DNA from: Choricystis sp. odSpoLacu1
Taxonomy: Eukaryota > Chlorophyta > Trebouxiophyceae
Direction: 5' to 3'
NCBI GenBank assembly: GCA_958009055.1
Contig: OY253651.1
Span: 434,001-498,000 of the forward strand
DNA: 64,000 bases
Shown: positions 41,779 to 52,702 of the stretch, in pieces
Position numbering within the stretch: position 1 is the first letter of the stretch
Layout of the letters: the number at the start of each line of letters is the position of its first letter
Made by a program: the position numbers and the translations under genes
The notes under the pieces: model-generated
The model's input: only the letters and a program-made list of their open reading frames with translations
Databases searched by the model: none
What the model was told of the DNA's origin: nothing

Positions 41779-43880
41779 ATGACGGCCGCTGCCGCCACGC
41801 GCCGCGCTCTGGAGGTGAGTGAGAGAGTGTGTGGTCGTGTGCAGAAGAGAGAGAGAGAGAGGCGCAGGCTGCGTGTGCAGCGGCCAAACAAAAAAATACG
41901 CACGTCGACCGGAGTCCCAATCCCCGACTCCCCCCTTCCCAGGCCGCCATCACCTCCGCCGCCACAGCACCCGAACCCTACCCCACACTCCTGGCCTCTG
42001 TGGCAGCGGACGCCACCACTTCAGCCCTGGTGACTCCCTCCGGCCTGGCCCTGGACGCCGCCCCGAGCGGGCGCCTGCTCTTTGACGCCGCGCTGCGCTC
42101 CTCCCTCGCGACCTCCCTGGCGGCCGCCTCCGCCGCGGGCGGCCGCGTCGCCGATTATGTGGCCCCGGGCGCGTCGAAGCCAGCGGTCCCCGCCCTGCTG
42201 GCCCTGGCGTGCGCGGCAGCCACCGCGCGCGGCGTGGAGGTGGCGACCCCACTTGCCGCGCTGGAAGACGCTGTGGAGGCCACCCCCGCCTCCCAGGCAG
42301 CGGACGCGGCAGCCCTCGTAGAAACGGTGGGCGCCTCCGCCCTGGCGGTGGCGGGGTGGGACAAGTGCAAGCTGCCGTTGTTGCGCGTGTGTGCGGGGCT
42401 GCTGGCGCGCGTGCCACGCCGCGCAGACGGCGGGCCGTCTGCCGCCGCGCGCCTCCACTTCTTCCTGGCGTCCGCCGCCCCGCCCTCCGACAAGTCGGGG
42501 CTCAACCTGTTGGGCGCCGCCAATGACGGCCACCCCGTGACCTTGGAGGAGGCGACGGACGGCGGTGATGGTGATGACGGCGCGAAGGTCGACGCCCAAC
42601 TGTACACCTCCTTCTGGTCGCTCGCCCCCGCACTGCAGGACCCGGTGACCCTCCTCCCCCCGGACGCGTGGCCCGGGTTCGCGTCCAGAGTGAGGACCGT
42701 GCTGGCCGCCTTCAAGGCCACGCCTGTCGCGGTGGCGGCGGGCGGGACGTCGACCACAGCGCCGTCCGACGCGGCGACCGACGCGCTCCCCCCCGTCGGC
42801 CCTTTTCACCTCGCCTCCCCCTCTCTCTTCCCCCTGCAACTGCGGGACGGCACCGCGAGGCGCGTGTTTCTGGTGGCCGCCCTGGCGGCCGTGCACGCGG
42901 CGCGGCACCCACCCCCCAAGCTGGCGGCGCGGCGCGGCGTGCTGCGGTCGAAAGCGTTGGCCGACGCCGCCGCTCTGGAGGCTGACCTGTACTCCGCCCT
43001 GGCCGCCACCCCTGAGCGTGGGGCCGCCTTTGCGGAGGCGGTGCGCGCCACCCTGGCGCGCGAGACCGCGTGGGTCGAGTGGAAGGCGGCCGCGCCGCCG
43101 TGCCCGCCGATCGACAGGGCGCCGCGCGCGCCGCCGCGGCCGCCCGCGCCGGCGGGTGGGCAGGGCGCCCCCCCCGCCCGCCCACCGCGCGGCGGCCTGG
43201 GCGCGCCCCCACCCCCCACCCTCGGCACCCCCGACCTGGACCGCCTGTGGTCCGTCACCCCGGACAACGCGGTGGCCGACCTGAAATCAGCGGACCGGGG
43301 GGTGGTGCCAACCCTGCGTGAATTTTTGCGCCCCGTGGCGTTGGAGATGGACCCTGAAGCCGGCATCGAGAAACCCTACAAACGGCAAGCGTCCGCCGTG
43401 TACCAGTGGAAGGCGTTGAGGCGGGTGGCGAGGACGGACATGGCCGCGTTTGGGGCGAGCCTGGCGGCGGGGCGTGATCTTGAGGTGGCGCTGGCGGCAC
43501 TGTTCCCCGAGGACGTGCCGGAGGGGTGGGCGCCGCCCGCGCCGCCGCCGGTCAAGGAGAAGGAAGGTGATGGAGCCACCAGGAAACGCAAGGCCGGTGA
43601 TGGCGATGGCGGAGAGGACGCAGAGGGCAAGGAGGGGGCAGGTGAAGCGGTCGCGGCTGCCACGAGCGAGGGCGTCGCGGCTGCCACGAGCGAGGGCGGC
43701 GCGGTCGCGCCCGCGCCGCTGTCGCCCGCCAAGAGTGGCGCCACTGGGGAGGAGGCTGCTGGTGCTGGTGGCGCGGACGTGGCGATGCCGTCACCTGAGG
43801 GTGATGCTGGTGGGGAGGAGGCTGCAGCCGGGTCGCCCGGCGACAGCGACGGCGGGGAGGCAGTGGTGGAGGGCGAGTAG
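41779..43880 (+). CDS. THO1: THO complex subunit 1 (HPR1/THOC1)
   Basis: Nuclear subunit of THO/TREX, coupling transcription to mRNA export. Exon 1 (41779-41814) encodes 12 residues, exon 2 (41943-43880) the rest (657 aa). Family blocks: KCKLPLLRVCAGLLARVPRR, LHFFLASAAPPSDKSGLNLL, YTSFWSLAPALQDP and the C-terminal DLDRLWSVTPDN, GVVPTLREFLRPVALEMD, GIEKPYKRQASAVYQWKALR. The tail is acidic and repetitive: AATSEGVAAATSEGGA reflects an imperfect 27-bp tandem repeat near 43650-43700. A Pro-rich insert (about residue 410-440) is not in other members I recall. Confidence 0.9.
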
Positions 43881-44103
43881 ATGAGAGTTTTTTTTATGTT
43901 GCATGCTGACCTGATGTTGTTTGGTTTGGGAGTGCCTGTGTGTGTGAAATTCGACCGCCTGTTTGTGCGTGTGCGAGTGGGCAAAAACGGGGGGACGACA
44001 GCCGTGTCGAGAGCGAAGAGACGAGACGGACGCGAGCGAAGCAGAACGCTCTTCTCTTTCACCCGCCTCTCGCTCCTCCCTTCCCACCTCCCCTCCGCTC
44101 ACC

Positions 44104-45175
44104 ATGGCCTCCCTCCGCACCACAGTACGTCGCGCAGCCTCCTGAATGTGTAGGCGTGTGGGCTTGGGGTGGCGCAGGGGTGGCGGTCGGCAAGCAAAGA
44201 CCACTCTCTGGCCAAGCCTTGCCCCCGAGCCCCGAACGCCCCTCGATCCCCGCCCGCCCCCCCGCCTCGGCCCCCCTCCGCCGCCCCCAAGTGGCGGCGT
44301 GTGGCCACCACCACCGCTGATAGAGGGTGGTTGGGCGCGCTGAGGCGTGGGCAGCGGCGGCGGGGGGGGCAAACAACCTCACCCCCCGAGAGAAGAGCGC
44401 GGCGTCCTTGCGCAGCAGCCACGCCCCGCGCCCTGCCCCGGCTGACGTCGCACTGCGTGGGCTCCGATTGAGGGGCCCACGCTGGCAGGCGGGGTGGAGT
44501 GGGCGTGGTGTGGCAAAGGCTGCCGCCTCCCCCCAATTCGCGCCGCGCCGCTCACCCTCACCCGACCCTCGCGTTTTCTCTCTCGCTCACGGCCTCTCCC
44601 ACCACCCCACCCCACAGGTCCGCCCCGCGACCACCCCCCGCACCCGCGTCGTCGCCGCCGCCGCCGCCCCCAACGCCGACCGCCGCGCTTTCCTGGCCGG
44701 CGTCGCGTCCGTCCTGGTCGCCGGCCCTGCCGCCGCCATCGACCTGTTCGACGACCGCAAAGCCAAGAACACCGGCTTCGACATCATCTACGAGGCGCGC
44801 GACCTGGACCTGTCCCAGGCGGAGCGTGACGGCATCTCCCAGTTCCGCGGCTCGCTGGACGCGACCAAGAAGCGCATCAAGGAGTCTGAAGCCCGCATCG
44901 ACACCAAGCTGCCCGGCTTTGTGGAGAAGAAGTACTGGACCCTGGCCCGCGAAGAGCTGCGCGGCCAGCTGGGCAACCTGCGCTTCGACCTGAACACGGT
45001 CGCCGAGACCCTGGGCAAGGACGGCAAGAAGAAGGCGCTCGCCGCCAAGGCCGACTTCCTCAAGGCGGCCGACACGCTCGACTTTGCCATCCGCAAGAAG
45101 GACGCGGACAAGGCGACCGCCGCGCTGGCCGCGACGCGGGCTGCGCTGGACGCTGCCCTGGCGGCGCTGGGCTGA
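44104..45175 (+). CDS. PSBQ: Photosystem II oxygen-evolving enhancer protein 3 (PsbQ)
   Basis: Lumenal extrinsic subunit stabilising the water-oxidising complex. Exon 1 (44104-44124) encodes MASLRTT; exon 2 (44618-45175) the rest (192 aa). The leader is bipartite: an Arg/Thr/Pro/Ala stroma-targeting part, then a twin-arginine thylakoid signal (DRRAFLAGVASVLVAGPAAA) with a probable cut before IDLFDD. The mature part is a four-helix bundle (NTGFDIIYEARDLDLSQAER, KKYWTLAREELRGQLGNLRF, DLNTVAETLG, AADTLDFAIRKKD). This gene shows that the host is a photosynthetic green alga. Intron length is 493 bp. Confidence 0.96.
44125..44617 (+). other. Long intron of PSBQ
   Basis: 493 bp, starting GTACGT rather than the usual GTGAG of this genome and ending CCCACAG. 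No ORF with family resemblance in either direction. Confidence 0.7.
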
Positions 45176-45471
45176 ATGGTCCCCCCGATTAGGTTGGTTA
45201 CCTCGGCTTGAGAGAGAAAGAGAGGGGGGAAGGGTTTGTGGGGGAGGCGGTTTTTGGTGTCAGGGAAGCAGGGGCGGCCCCGTTTTGAGCAAACAAAACG
45301 AAGCCACAGCGGAGCCGTTCCCCTCCCCGACCTGGCGGCGTCCTCCTTGTTTCCTCCGCGTTGTGTGGAGTGTGTGTAAACCTTGGCCCGCGACCTGTTC
45401 CCACCCTCGATAAGAAAAAAACGCACCTGCTCTCTCCTCAAGCCACACCCCCTCCCAAAATTTGCGCCCGC

Positions 45472-46342
45472 ATGGCACCCGACGCCCGCCGGAAAATCCC
45501 TGGGCGGCTGGCCCCACGTCAAGCACTGCACGTACAACGCCTTACCCCCATGCGGGCGTCGGGCGCCCCCCCCCCCCTCCCCCGTGGACGCGGCCGCGGC
45601 AACCGCCGTCGCTCGCTTTGTCCGCACCGGTGACGTCGTCGGCGTCGGCCCCGGCGCCCTGGCCGCCCCCCTCCTCGCAGCCCTGGCCAACCGAACCGAC
45701 GATGTGCGCATCCTGGCGGCAGGGGACGCGCCCGCGGCGGAGGCAGCGCTGGCGGGCGTGCCTCAAGCTCCCGCCGACTCGCCCGTCTCCATAGCCTTCA
45801 TCACCGCCGACGAACTGGATGGCGACGCCACCCCCACCGGCTTTGCCTACATCACGTGCCGCGGCGACGGCGTGGAGACGGCGGCCCAGCCTCAGCTGGA
45901 CCGAGTGGCTGGCGTGAGCGCGCGCGCGGCGCGCGGCGTCGTGGCCTTGCTCCCCCACCCGGAACGCCTGGTCACGAGGCTCGGGGGCGACGTCCCCGTG
46001 CTGGTGGACCTGGAGTCATTCGAAGATGTGGCCGACGAGATTGACGACATCTTCATCGGCGACGCCGAAGTGTGGCGCCGGCCGGCGCGGCCGGACGACA
46101 CGACGGTCGGCCCGCGTGGCGGCCCGTCCCCCCACGCCGACCCTGTGGCCTCTGCCACTCTCCTCGATATCCGCTTTGGGGACGCCCCCCTCGTCAAGGA
46201 TGGCGAAAAAGTGGCCTACACCGACATCCTGGACGCGGTGGCGGGAGTGCCGGGGGTGCGGGCGGTGGGGCTGGGGTTTGCTGGTGCTGCCGTCGTCGCG
46301 GGCGGCGCGGCGGGCGGCGCGCCGGCCGTGCTGGAAACGTGA
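45472..46342 (+). CDS. Ribose-5-phosphate isomerase-like protein (RPI4-like); frame broken at C11
   Basis: RpiA/NagB-fold protein resembling the divergent plastid RPI4 of plants. Single exon, about 289 aa after removing one base from a C11 run (45566-45576). Both candidate ATGs (45472 and 45550) lie upstream of the run in the same frame. The domain reads AVARFVRTGDVVGVGPGALA, SIAFITADELDGD, LVTRLGGDVPVLVDLESFED and VAGVPGVRAVGLGF. RpiA hallmarks are altered: DGADEID is TADELDGD, the GGGG loop is TCRGDG and the DESK lysine is replaced (HPER). It is therefore probably not an active isomerase of the usual kind. Confidence 0.7.
45566..45576. repeat. C11 homopolymer breaking the RPI-like frame
   Basis: Eleven C on the coding strand, between MRASGAPPP and SPVDAAAATAVARFV. 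It is the shortest coding run that breaks a frame in this window. Confidence 0.85.
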
Positions 46343-46544
46343 AAACACGTTGTGGTGGGGGGAAAAATGCAGTTCCACACTTCTTTTGAGGTCACACACA
46401 AGGCAAATAAGGTAAGACACACGCGCCCGCACCACCCAGTCACGGTGGTGTGGGGGTGTTGTGTTTTCGCGGCAGTCGTTTTGTGTTTTTGGTGTGCGTC
46501 ATTGCCACTCCCTCACTCTCTCTCTCTTGCTTCAAAATGATGCC

Positions 46545-47888
46545 TCAATCAACCACCCGACTCTCTCGCGCCCACCCAAACTGGACGATGACGGCGGTGA
46601 CGTCGTCGACAGCGCCTTCCTCTTCGACCGCCCAGCGCGCGCGGGCGGCGGCGACGAGTGAGCGCGCGCCGTCGGCCGGGGTGCGGGCCGCGGCGACAAT
46701 GTCCACCGCTTCCTGGGACGACAGAAACTCCCACACGCCGTCGGTCGCGAAAATGGCGAATAAATCACGCCTGGGGTCGAGAGGAAGAGACACAACGTCG
46801 GGTGTTGAGACGACGCCGACGCGCCTAGCCAGTCCATCGCCCAGCGCACGCGACATGGCCAGCCCGGGGACCCAGGCGGCCGGCAGCCAGACGCGGGCGG
46901 GGCCGACGGGGGCGCCGTCGGCGTCTGTGAGGGGGCAGACACGAGCGCCGGCCGCCATCAAGCGCGCGCGTTCTCCCGCCAGTGTCGGCTTGTGGTCGCG
47001 CGTGACGTCGACCGCGATGGGAGGGGGCCCCCCACCATCACTGCCGCCCAGTGTGCCGGGGTCGCAGGGGGCGGCGTCACCGCGCGACAGGCGGCGCGGC
47101 GGCGCGCGCGCGATCACGGCGCGCGAGTCGCCCACCCACCCACACCGCAGCATGCCGGTGGCATGGCCGTCTGTGGCCGGCTCGACCACGGCCACGGTGG
47201 CGGTGGACCCGGACGTTCCGCACGAGGCGGCGGGGCCGGACCGTGCAGCACCGTCAAGAGCCGCGAAAGCGGCGGCCAGCGCAGCGCGCGGGACTGAAGC
47301 GTCACTGTCACCCTCCGCCGCCGCCGCGGCTGCAGCGGCCAACGCTGGCGAAAGCTTGCGTGCTGCCAGGCCGGAGACGGCGGCGCCCCGGGGGCCGTGG
47401 CCGTCAAAAACAGCGAATAAACCACAGTTCTGGACGCGGCCGGTTTCGGACGCCCGCCGCGGCCCGCCGCGCCACGCGTCGCACGCCAGGGCGGCGTCTT
47501 GGTTGGGTTTGGGGACGCCATCAGTGGCCCCCGCAGACGAGGACACCGCCGACCGCCACACCAGGCGCCCCGGGGCGGAGGGGGTGGGGAGCGGGTCGCC
47601 GTGTTCCTTGGGAGGCCAGACAACTTCCGCGACGCGTGTAGGAGACGGGGAAGGCGATGGCGCGACCGCGGTCGACTTGATGCCAGAGCGCAGGCTGCGC
47701 TGTTTTGAGGGTCTGGGCAGGCTGGGCGGGTGGGACGAGTCTGTGTGTGGAGGGCGGGGAGGTTCGGACACGGTTACGGCGGTTGGCGAAACACACAAAC
47801 GGAGTTTTGCTCTCTGGGCGTCCTCTCTCCCCCCGCCCAACTCTCGTTCCAACGCACCCAGCGTGGGGTGTGACACTGTGCACCCCAT
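46545..47888 (-). CDS. PP2C-type protein phosphatase, N-myristoylated
   Basis: Mg/Mn-dependent Ser/Thr phosphatase. Intronless, 447 aa. The ATG at 47888 gives MGCTVSHP, a consensus N-myristoylation site with a Cys for palmitoylation, so membrane association is likely. Catalytic motifs: KPNQDAALA, LFAVFDGHGPRGAAVS, GTSGSTATVAVV, CGWVGDSRAVIAR, VTRDHKPTLAGE, PGLAMSRALGDGL, AIFATDGVWEFLSS and DDVTAVIVQF. All metal-binding Asp and Gly residues are present. It resembles plant MGC-type PP2Cs. An N-terminal extension of about 115 residues is low-complexity. Confidence 0.94.
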   Translation of the reverse strand: MGCTVSHPTLGALERELGGGREDAQRAKLRLCVSPTAVTVSEPPRPPHTDSSHPPSLPRPSKQRSLRSGIKSTAVAPSPSPSPTRVAEVVWPPKEHGDPLPTPSAPGRLVWRSAVSSSAGATDGVPKPNQDAALACDAWRGGPRRASETGRVQNCGLFAVFDGHGPRGAAVSGLAARKLSPALAAAAAAAAEGDSDASVPRAALAAAFAALDGAARSGPAASCGTSGSTATVAVVEPATDGHATGMLRCGWVGDSRAVIARAPPRRLSRGDAAPCDPGTLGGSDGGGPPPIAVDVTRDHKPTLAGERARLMAAGARVCPLTDADGAPVGPARVWLPAAWVPGLAMSRALGDGLARRVGVVSTPDVVSLPLDPRRDLFAIFATDGVWEFLSSQEAVDIVAAARTPADGARSLVAAARARWAVEEEGAVDDVTAVIVQFGWARESRVVD

Positions 47889-48056
47889 GGTGTGAGGCCG
47901 GGCGGTTTTGTGGGGCGTGTGGACAGAGGCAGCGCAAAACGAATGCGCACGCCTTTTGTTGTCTAGTAGAGTGACGAGCGCATTTCGCTCGAACACTTTT
48001 TCTTTCTGCGGCAAACACATTTGCACACAGCCCCGCGTGTGCAAGAGCGCCACACG

Positions 48057-49797
48057 ATGGCGTGCACCCACATCATCACGACACACCCACGCTGGCTGCC
48101 CCCCCGCGCGGCAGCACCCCGCGTACTCCGGCCGACGCCAATGCGCTCGACGCTGGTCACCCCGCGCCGCTCACCAGCCGCGCGTGCAGCCTCCACGCCT
48201 CCCCCCACGCCAGCAGGTGCACCTCACTGGCGCTGGGACGAAACCGACGACGCGGTGCGCACGTACTGCGTGCAGCTGGGCGTGCTGGCTGTTGGCCCCG
48301 TCGCAGCCAGCGTCATCGGCAGTGCCGCCGTGTTTCCGTACTTCTTGGGGCTGGTGAGTGTGTGTGTGCGAGGCAGAGAGGAGGAGAGACTGCGTCTCGG
48401 GGATCGAAATGCGCGGGCGAGAGCAAACAAAAAACGCTGACGACGTCGCACGCGTATTTTTTCGTCGTCGTGTCAACCCCGCAATGAAGGCGGCCACCGC
48501 CCCGGCGCCCACCTCCGCGGCCAAGCCGCGCACCCTGCTGGCGGCCGCGCCCAACCCCGACCCTCCACCTCCACAGGCCGCCACCACCATCTACGCCGGC
48601 TCCCACCGCGGCCTCACCTCCCGCGCGCGCGCGCCTCTGTCCCTGTCACAGTCAGCCCTGCTGCCCCTGTGCGCGGCGGGAGGGCCGGGGGCTGTGTATT
48701 TGCTGCTAACATTCACCGAACTCGACATCACCACCTTCACCCGTGTCTACTTCTTCATCCTGTCGACCGTCGCCATCACGGCGGCTGCCGCGCCTCCGTT
48801 GCGTCATGTCACGCGGGGTGCCGGCCTGCCGACGTGGAATCTGGCCGTGCCGGAAGGGTGGTTGATCGACGTCGAGGGCGACTCGATCACCTCCTTCCCC
48901 GTCTCCCCCACTGATGCGCTAGCCGCCGTCGCCGCCGTCGCCATCGCGGCAGCCGACGCGGCCACCGGCCACACCAACTTCACGCTGTCCAACGCGTGCG
49001 CGGTGGCGGTGTGTGCTGACGTGTTGCGGCTGCTCGGGTTTCGCAGTTTTAGAGCCGCGGCCGCTGCTCTCATCGGTCTCGCCCTGTACGACGTCGCCGC
49101 CGTCTTTGCCACCTCCCACTTCACGCACGATGGCCAGAGCGTCATGGCCACCGTCGCCCTGTCCGACGCGTTTGCTGGGCCGACGCGGCTGCTCTTTCCT
49201 CGGGACGGTGTCGCCGCCGCCGCTGCGGCCGCCGTCCCCGACGCCCCCATCTTCCCACACTCCCTCCTCGGCCTGGGCGACGTCGCCGTGCCCGGCATCT
49301 TTGCCGCGCTGTCGTTGAGGTTTGACGCGTCCCGCGCGGTGGACATGCCTGCGCGGGCAGCAGCAGCCGCGGCCGCCATCGACGCTGCTCTCGCCAACCT
49401 TCCCAAAACACTCTCCGACCGCGAAATCGGCGAAGTCGCCGCCGACGCCGCCGCCGCCGCCTACGACGGCGTCGCTGACGGCGAACAAGCCGCCCGCGAT
49501 GCAGCTGTGGGGGAGGGTGGCGCGCCCGGCGGCCACGCCACACCCCCTCCAACCACGGCCGTGCTGTCGAGCCGCCCCTATTTTGGCGCTGTCTTGTTGG
49601 CGTACGCGGTGGGTTTGGGGGCCGCGTTTGCCATCAACTCAGCCACGGGCGCCGCCCAGCCTGCCCTGCTCTATCTCGTGCCAGCGACGCTGGGGGGTGC
49701 CGCCGCGCTGGCGGTGGCGAGAGGCGACGTGGGGCGGCTGGCCGCGTTCACTGACGCGGCGCCGAGTGTGTTGGAGGCGGGGCGGCAGAAGCAGTAG
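48057..49797 (+). CDS. SPP: Signal peptide peptidase (intramembrane aspartyl protease)
   Basis: Presenilin-type protease that cleaves leftover signal peptides in the ER membrane. Two exons, 48057-48353 and 48577-49797 (505 aa). Catalytic motifs: LYDVAAVFATSHF (YD, usually YDIFWVF), HSLLGLGDVAVPGIFAALSL (GLGD) and QPALLYLVPATLGG (PAL). Multiple hydrophobic helices surround them, e.g. TRVYFFILSTVAITAAAA. An insert of about 90 residues after the GLGD helix (SRAVDMPARA to PPPTTAVLS) is unusual. The N-terminus is Pro/Arg-rich; a second ATG at 48141 is a possible start. Confidence 0.9.
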
Positions 49798-50082
49798 ACT
49801 TTGTTTTTTTTGTTGTTGCGTGTGTGTGCGTGTGCATGCGTGTGAACTGTTCAGAGCCCCGCGTGGCGGCGCGGCCTCGCCTGAACAGGGAGGGAAAGGG
49901 CATAAAGGGGGGACAAAACGAGAGAGCGGCGTCGCGCGTTCCAGGGAAGCAAAAAAACAAAACAAAACTCTTCCTCGCAGCGTTCTCGGTGCAGTCCCCC
50001 CGTTGTGCACCCCTTACCCCACCCCACCCCGCAGCACAGTCGCCGTTGCTCTCCTCCACGTCACCCCACCCCACGCCACACA

Positions 50083-51835
50083 ATGGCCCGCCTCCCCACC
50101 ATCTACACGCAGTGCACCCCGGGGCAAAGCGACGGCGGCATCGTGTCACTGACGCTGCGCCCGGGCGACCGCACCGCCCCGATTGAGCTGACCGTGGAGC
50201 TGGACCAGGGCGAAGGTGAGAGGCGTGGGGTCGCGTGGGCGGGAGGCGCGTAAACAATTGTCGGGTGACGCAGCACATTGGCTGGAGGGTGCACGGAAAG
50301 AAATCGCCACCACCCTGCCGCGCCCCCCGCGCGCGCCGTCGCCAACGTGTCGTGACACTGTGTGTCGGCATTGGCGGGGGGGGGGGGGGGCGCGCCAACC
50401 GCCACAGAGACGACGGGAGAACGCGCGAGTCGCACGTCCCGCCCAGTCGCGAGTGACGGGCCACGAACCTACACCCGACAACCCTCTTCCCTCCCTCTCC
50501 TCCACACACACAGACGCCACCCCACCCACCGTCGGCGTCACCATCACTCGCGACGCGGGCGCCACCCTGTTTTCCGAGACCGCGGACGGCACCCGCACCA
50601 CCCTGGCGTCCTCACACGCGGGCGGCTACGGCCCCGTCTGCCCGGGGGGCGCCGCCTTCTGGCTCTCCTACGACGCCGTGGGCGGCCTGCGCTACGGCCG
50701 GGGCTACATCGTGGAAGCCGCCGTGCTGGCCTCGTGCCGCGCCCCCCGGTGCGCGGTGGAAGCTGGCGGCCCTCTCTGCCGCGAGCCCGCGCCGCGCCGC
50801 GTGCGCGTGCGGGTGGGGGGCTTCTCCGCTCCCCCCGTCGCCGCCACGCCGCACGCGGCCCGGCTGGCGGCGCGCAAGGGGGGCGACCGCCCGCCCGCGG
50901 TGTGGTGTGGGAGGCTGCCGTTGGCGCACACGCCCTCCCCGCTGGCGCTGCCGCCGGGCGCGCCCGCGTCTCTGGCCGGCCTGGGCGACCCCGCCGCCCC
51001 CGTCCGCTTCGAGGAGCTGCCCCGCGCCTGCGCCCAGCTGGTGGCCGCCGTGTGTGCGCCAGGAGTGGGGCTGGAGTGGCCGGGCACGCCGCGCGGCGCC
51101 CTCGCGGCCGCCATCTCGCACTCCCTGCGCGGAGGCGCCCTCGCAGCCCGCCTGGCGGCCAAAGCGGCTGCTTCCGGCCTCAAGATTCCCTACCTTAGAG
51201 TGGCAGTCGCCGCCCCCCGGCGGTGTGCTCCCGGGGAGCCTTTTGTGCTGGAGCTGTGGCCCGCGGGGTGCGCCTCCCCCGTCCACTCGCACGGCGGCGC
51301 GTGCGGCGTCTTCCGCGTGCTGCACGGCACCTGCACCCTGCGCACCTTCAACGCGGCCCACGCGGACGGCCCCCCCGACGACAGGGGGCGCGTCCCGCAC
51401 TGTGAGGCGAGGGCGCTGCCGCTGGGCAGCGTGGGGTGGTTTGATGGGGGGCGCCACCAGACCCACCAGATTGTGTCGGCGGGTGGACCCCCGGGCACGT
51501 TTGCCGCCACGTTGCAAGCGTTCCGGTATGATGATGACGACAACGTGGCGTGCCCCTTCATGGAGGTGGAGGTGGCGGCGGACAGACCGCTCGATGCTGC
51601 TGGGGGCGACGCGGCCGCCACTGCCGCCCCCGCTCCGTCCTCCTCCTCCCCGCGCGACTTTGAGCCGGTGTCGGACTACACGTTTGCCGAGCTGGCGGAG
51701 CTGGTGCTGGCGGAGCACGCGGCCGCGGTGGCGGCCGTGGACGCGAGTGCCGCACCCACAGCACCCGCGCCCTCGACCAAGCGTGTGCGCGGCGAGTCGC
51801 CCGGCGACATGGAGAGGTTTGACTGGGCGATTTGA
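50083..51835 (+). CDS. Cysteine-dioxygenase-like cupin protein with N-terminal beta domain
   Basis: Two exons, 50083-50215 and 50514-51835 (484 aa). The C-terminal half holds a CDO-type cupin: PFVLELWPAGCASPVHSHGG with the His pair, ACGVFRVLHGTCTLRTFNAA, LGSVGWFDGGRHQTHQIVS with a third His, then FAATLQAFRYDDDDNVACPF. These match the three-His iron site of cysteine dioxygenases. The N-terminal ~120 residues (ATLFSETADGTRTTLASS, AAFWLSYDAVGGLRYGRGYI) form a separate beta-rich domain that resembles FA-type lectin-like modules; this is uncertain. The tail is Ala/Pro-rich. Substrate unknown. Confidence 0.6.
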
Positions 51836-51988
51836 GAGGAAAGATGGTTAATGTGGGGGTGGGGAGGGTGGGAGAAGACTGCTTTGTTTGCTCGCCGCGA
51901 AAAATAGTGTCCCATTTTTTTGATTATGTCAACCAACCCACACACAAGTGCTGCTACATAAAAAAAAAAAACATCGCCCTCCCTTTCA

Positions 51989-52515
51989 TCAAAACAGGTG
52001 CACCCAGTTGTGGGCCAGCGTCCAGAACAACACAAACGTCAGCAGCGCGGTCGACCCCGCCGCCTCCCCCGCCAGCAGGGAGGTGGCCGAGGGGGCGAAG
52101 GCCGAGGGGGCGCCCACCGCCTTGGCGTAGAGGACGGCAGCGGCCTGAGTGGGTAGGGTGAGTAGGGGTGGGTCGATAGGCCGAAGAAAAAAAAACGCAC
52201 CCGTTGGTGCCTCCTCCCCTCCCAACTCTCTCTTCGCACCGCTGCCTGGGCGACGCCATAGTACACAAAGCCGGACCAGCCTTCCACGCCCAGCACGCCG
52301 GCCACGAGGGCCGCGATGAGGGCGAACGAGACGGAGCTGTGTGAGATTGGGGGTGTGTTGTTTGCATCGGCTGTGATCCCTCTCCGCCACACGCGCCCCG
52401 CACCCCTCCCTCTCCTCTCTAACCACACTCACACATACTGGGCCACGCCCGCGTTGTGCTTGAGCGCGGTCACGCTGGCCACGTTCTTCAGCAGCGGCTG
52501 CGGCTGGGGCGGCAT
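51989..52515 (-). CDS. EMC6: ER membrane protein complex subunit 6 (EMC6)
   Basis: Small core subunit of the ER insertase for tail-anchored and multipass proteins. Three exons: 52515-52433, 52336-52240 and 52144-51989, 111 aa, the usual EMC6 length. It opens MPPQPQPLLKNVASVTALKH, then three hydrophobic segments: SVSFALIAALVAGVLGVEGW, GFVYYGVAQAAAAVLYAKAV and ALLTFVLFWTLAHNWVHLF. The last block matches the FVLFWTFAYDIVHIF end of plant EMC6. All splice phases close. The largest single reading frame covers only a third of the gene, so it is easy to miss. Confidence 0.88.
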
Positions 52516-52702
52516 GGCGAGCGAGGTGTGTGTGTGTATGTGTGTGTGTGTGTCAGTGCGTGTGGTCGCCCCGCCCAGTCAGCCCAGTGGAAGGGAGGAG
52601 AGAGCGATACAGAGAGAAGTTCTGCCTCGTACTGATCGAAGGTGGAAAAAAAGCAGGCAAGTTTTTTTTTTCGTTTTTTCGTTTTTCAACTCTCTAAAAA
52701 AA

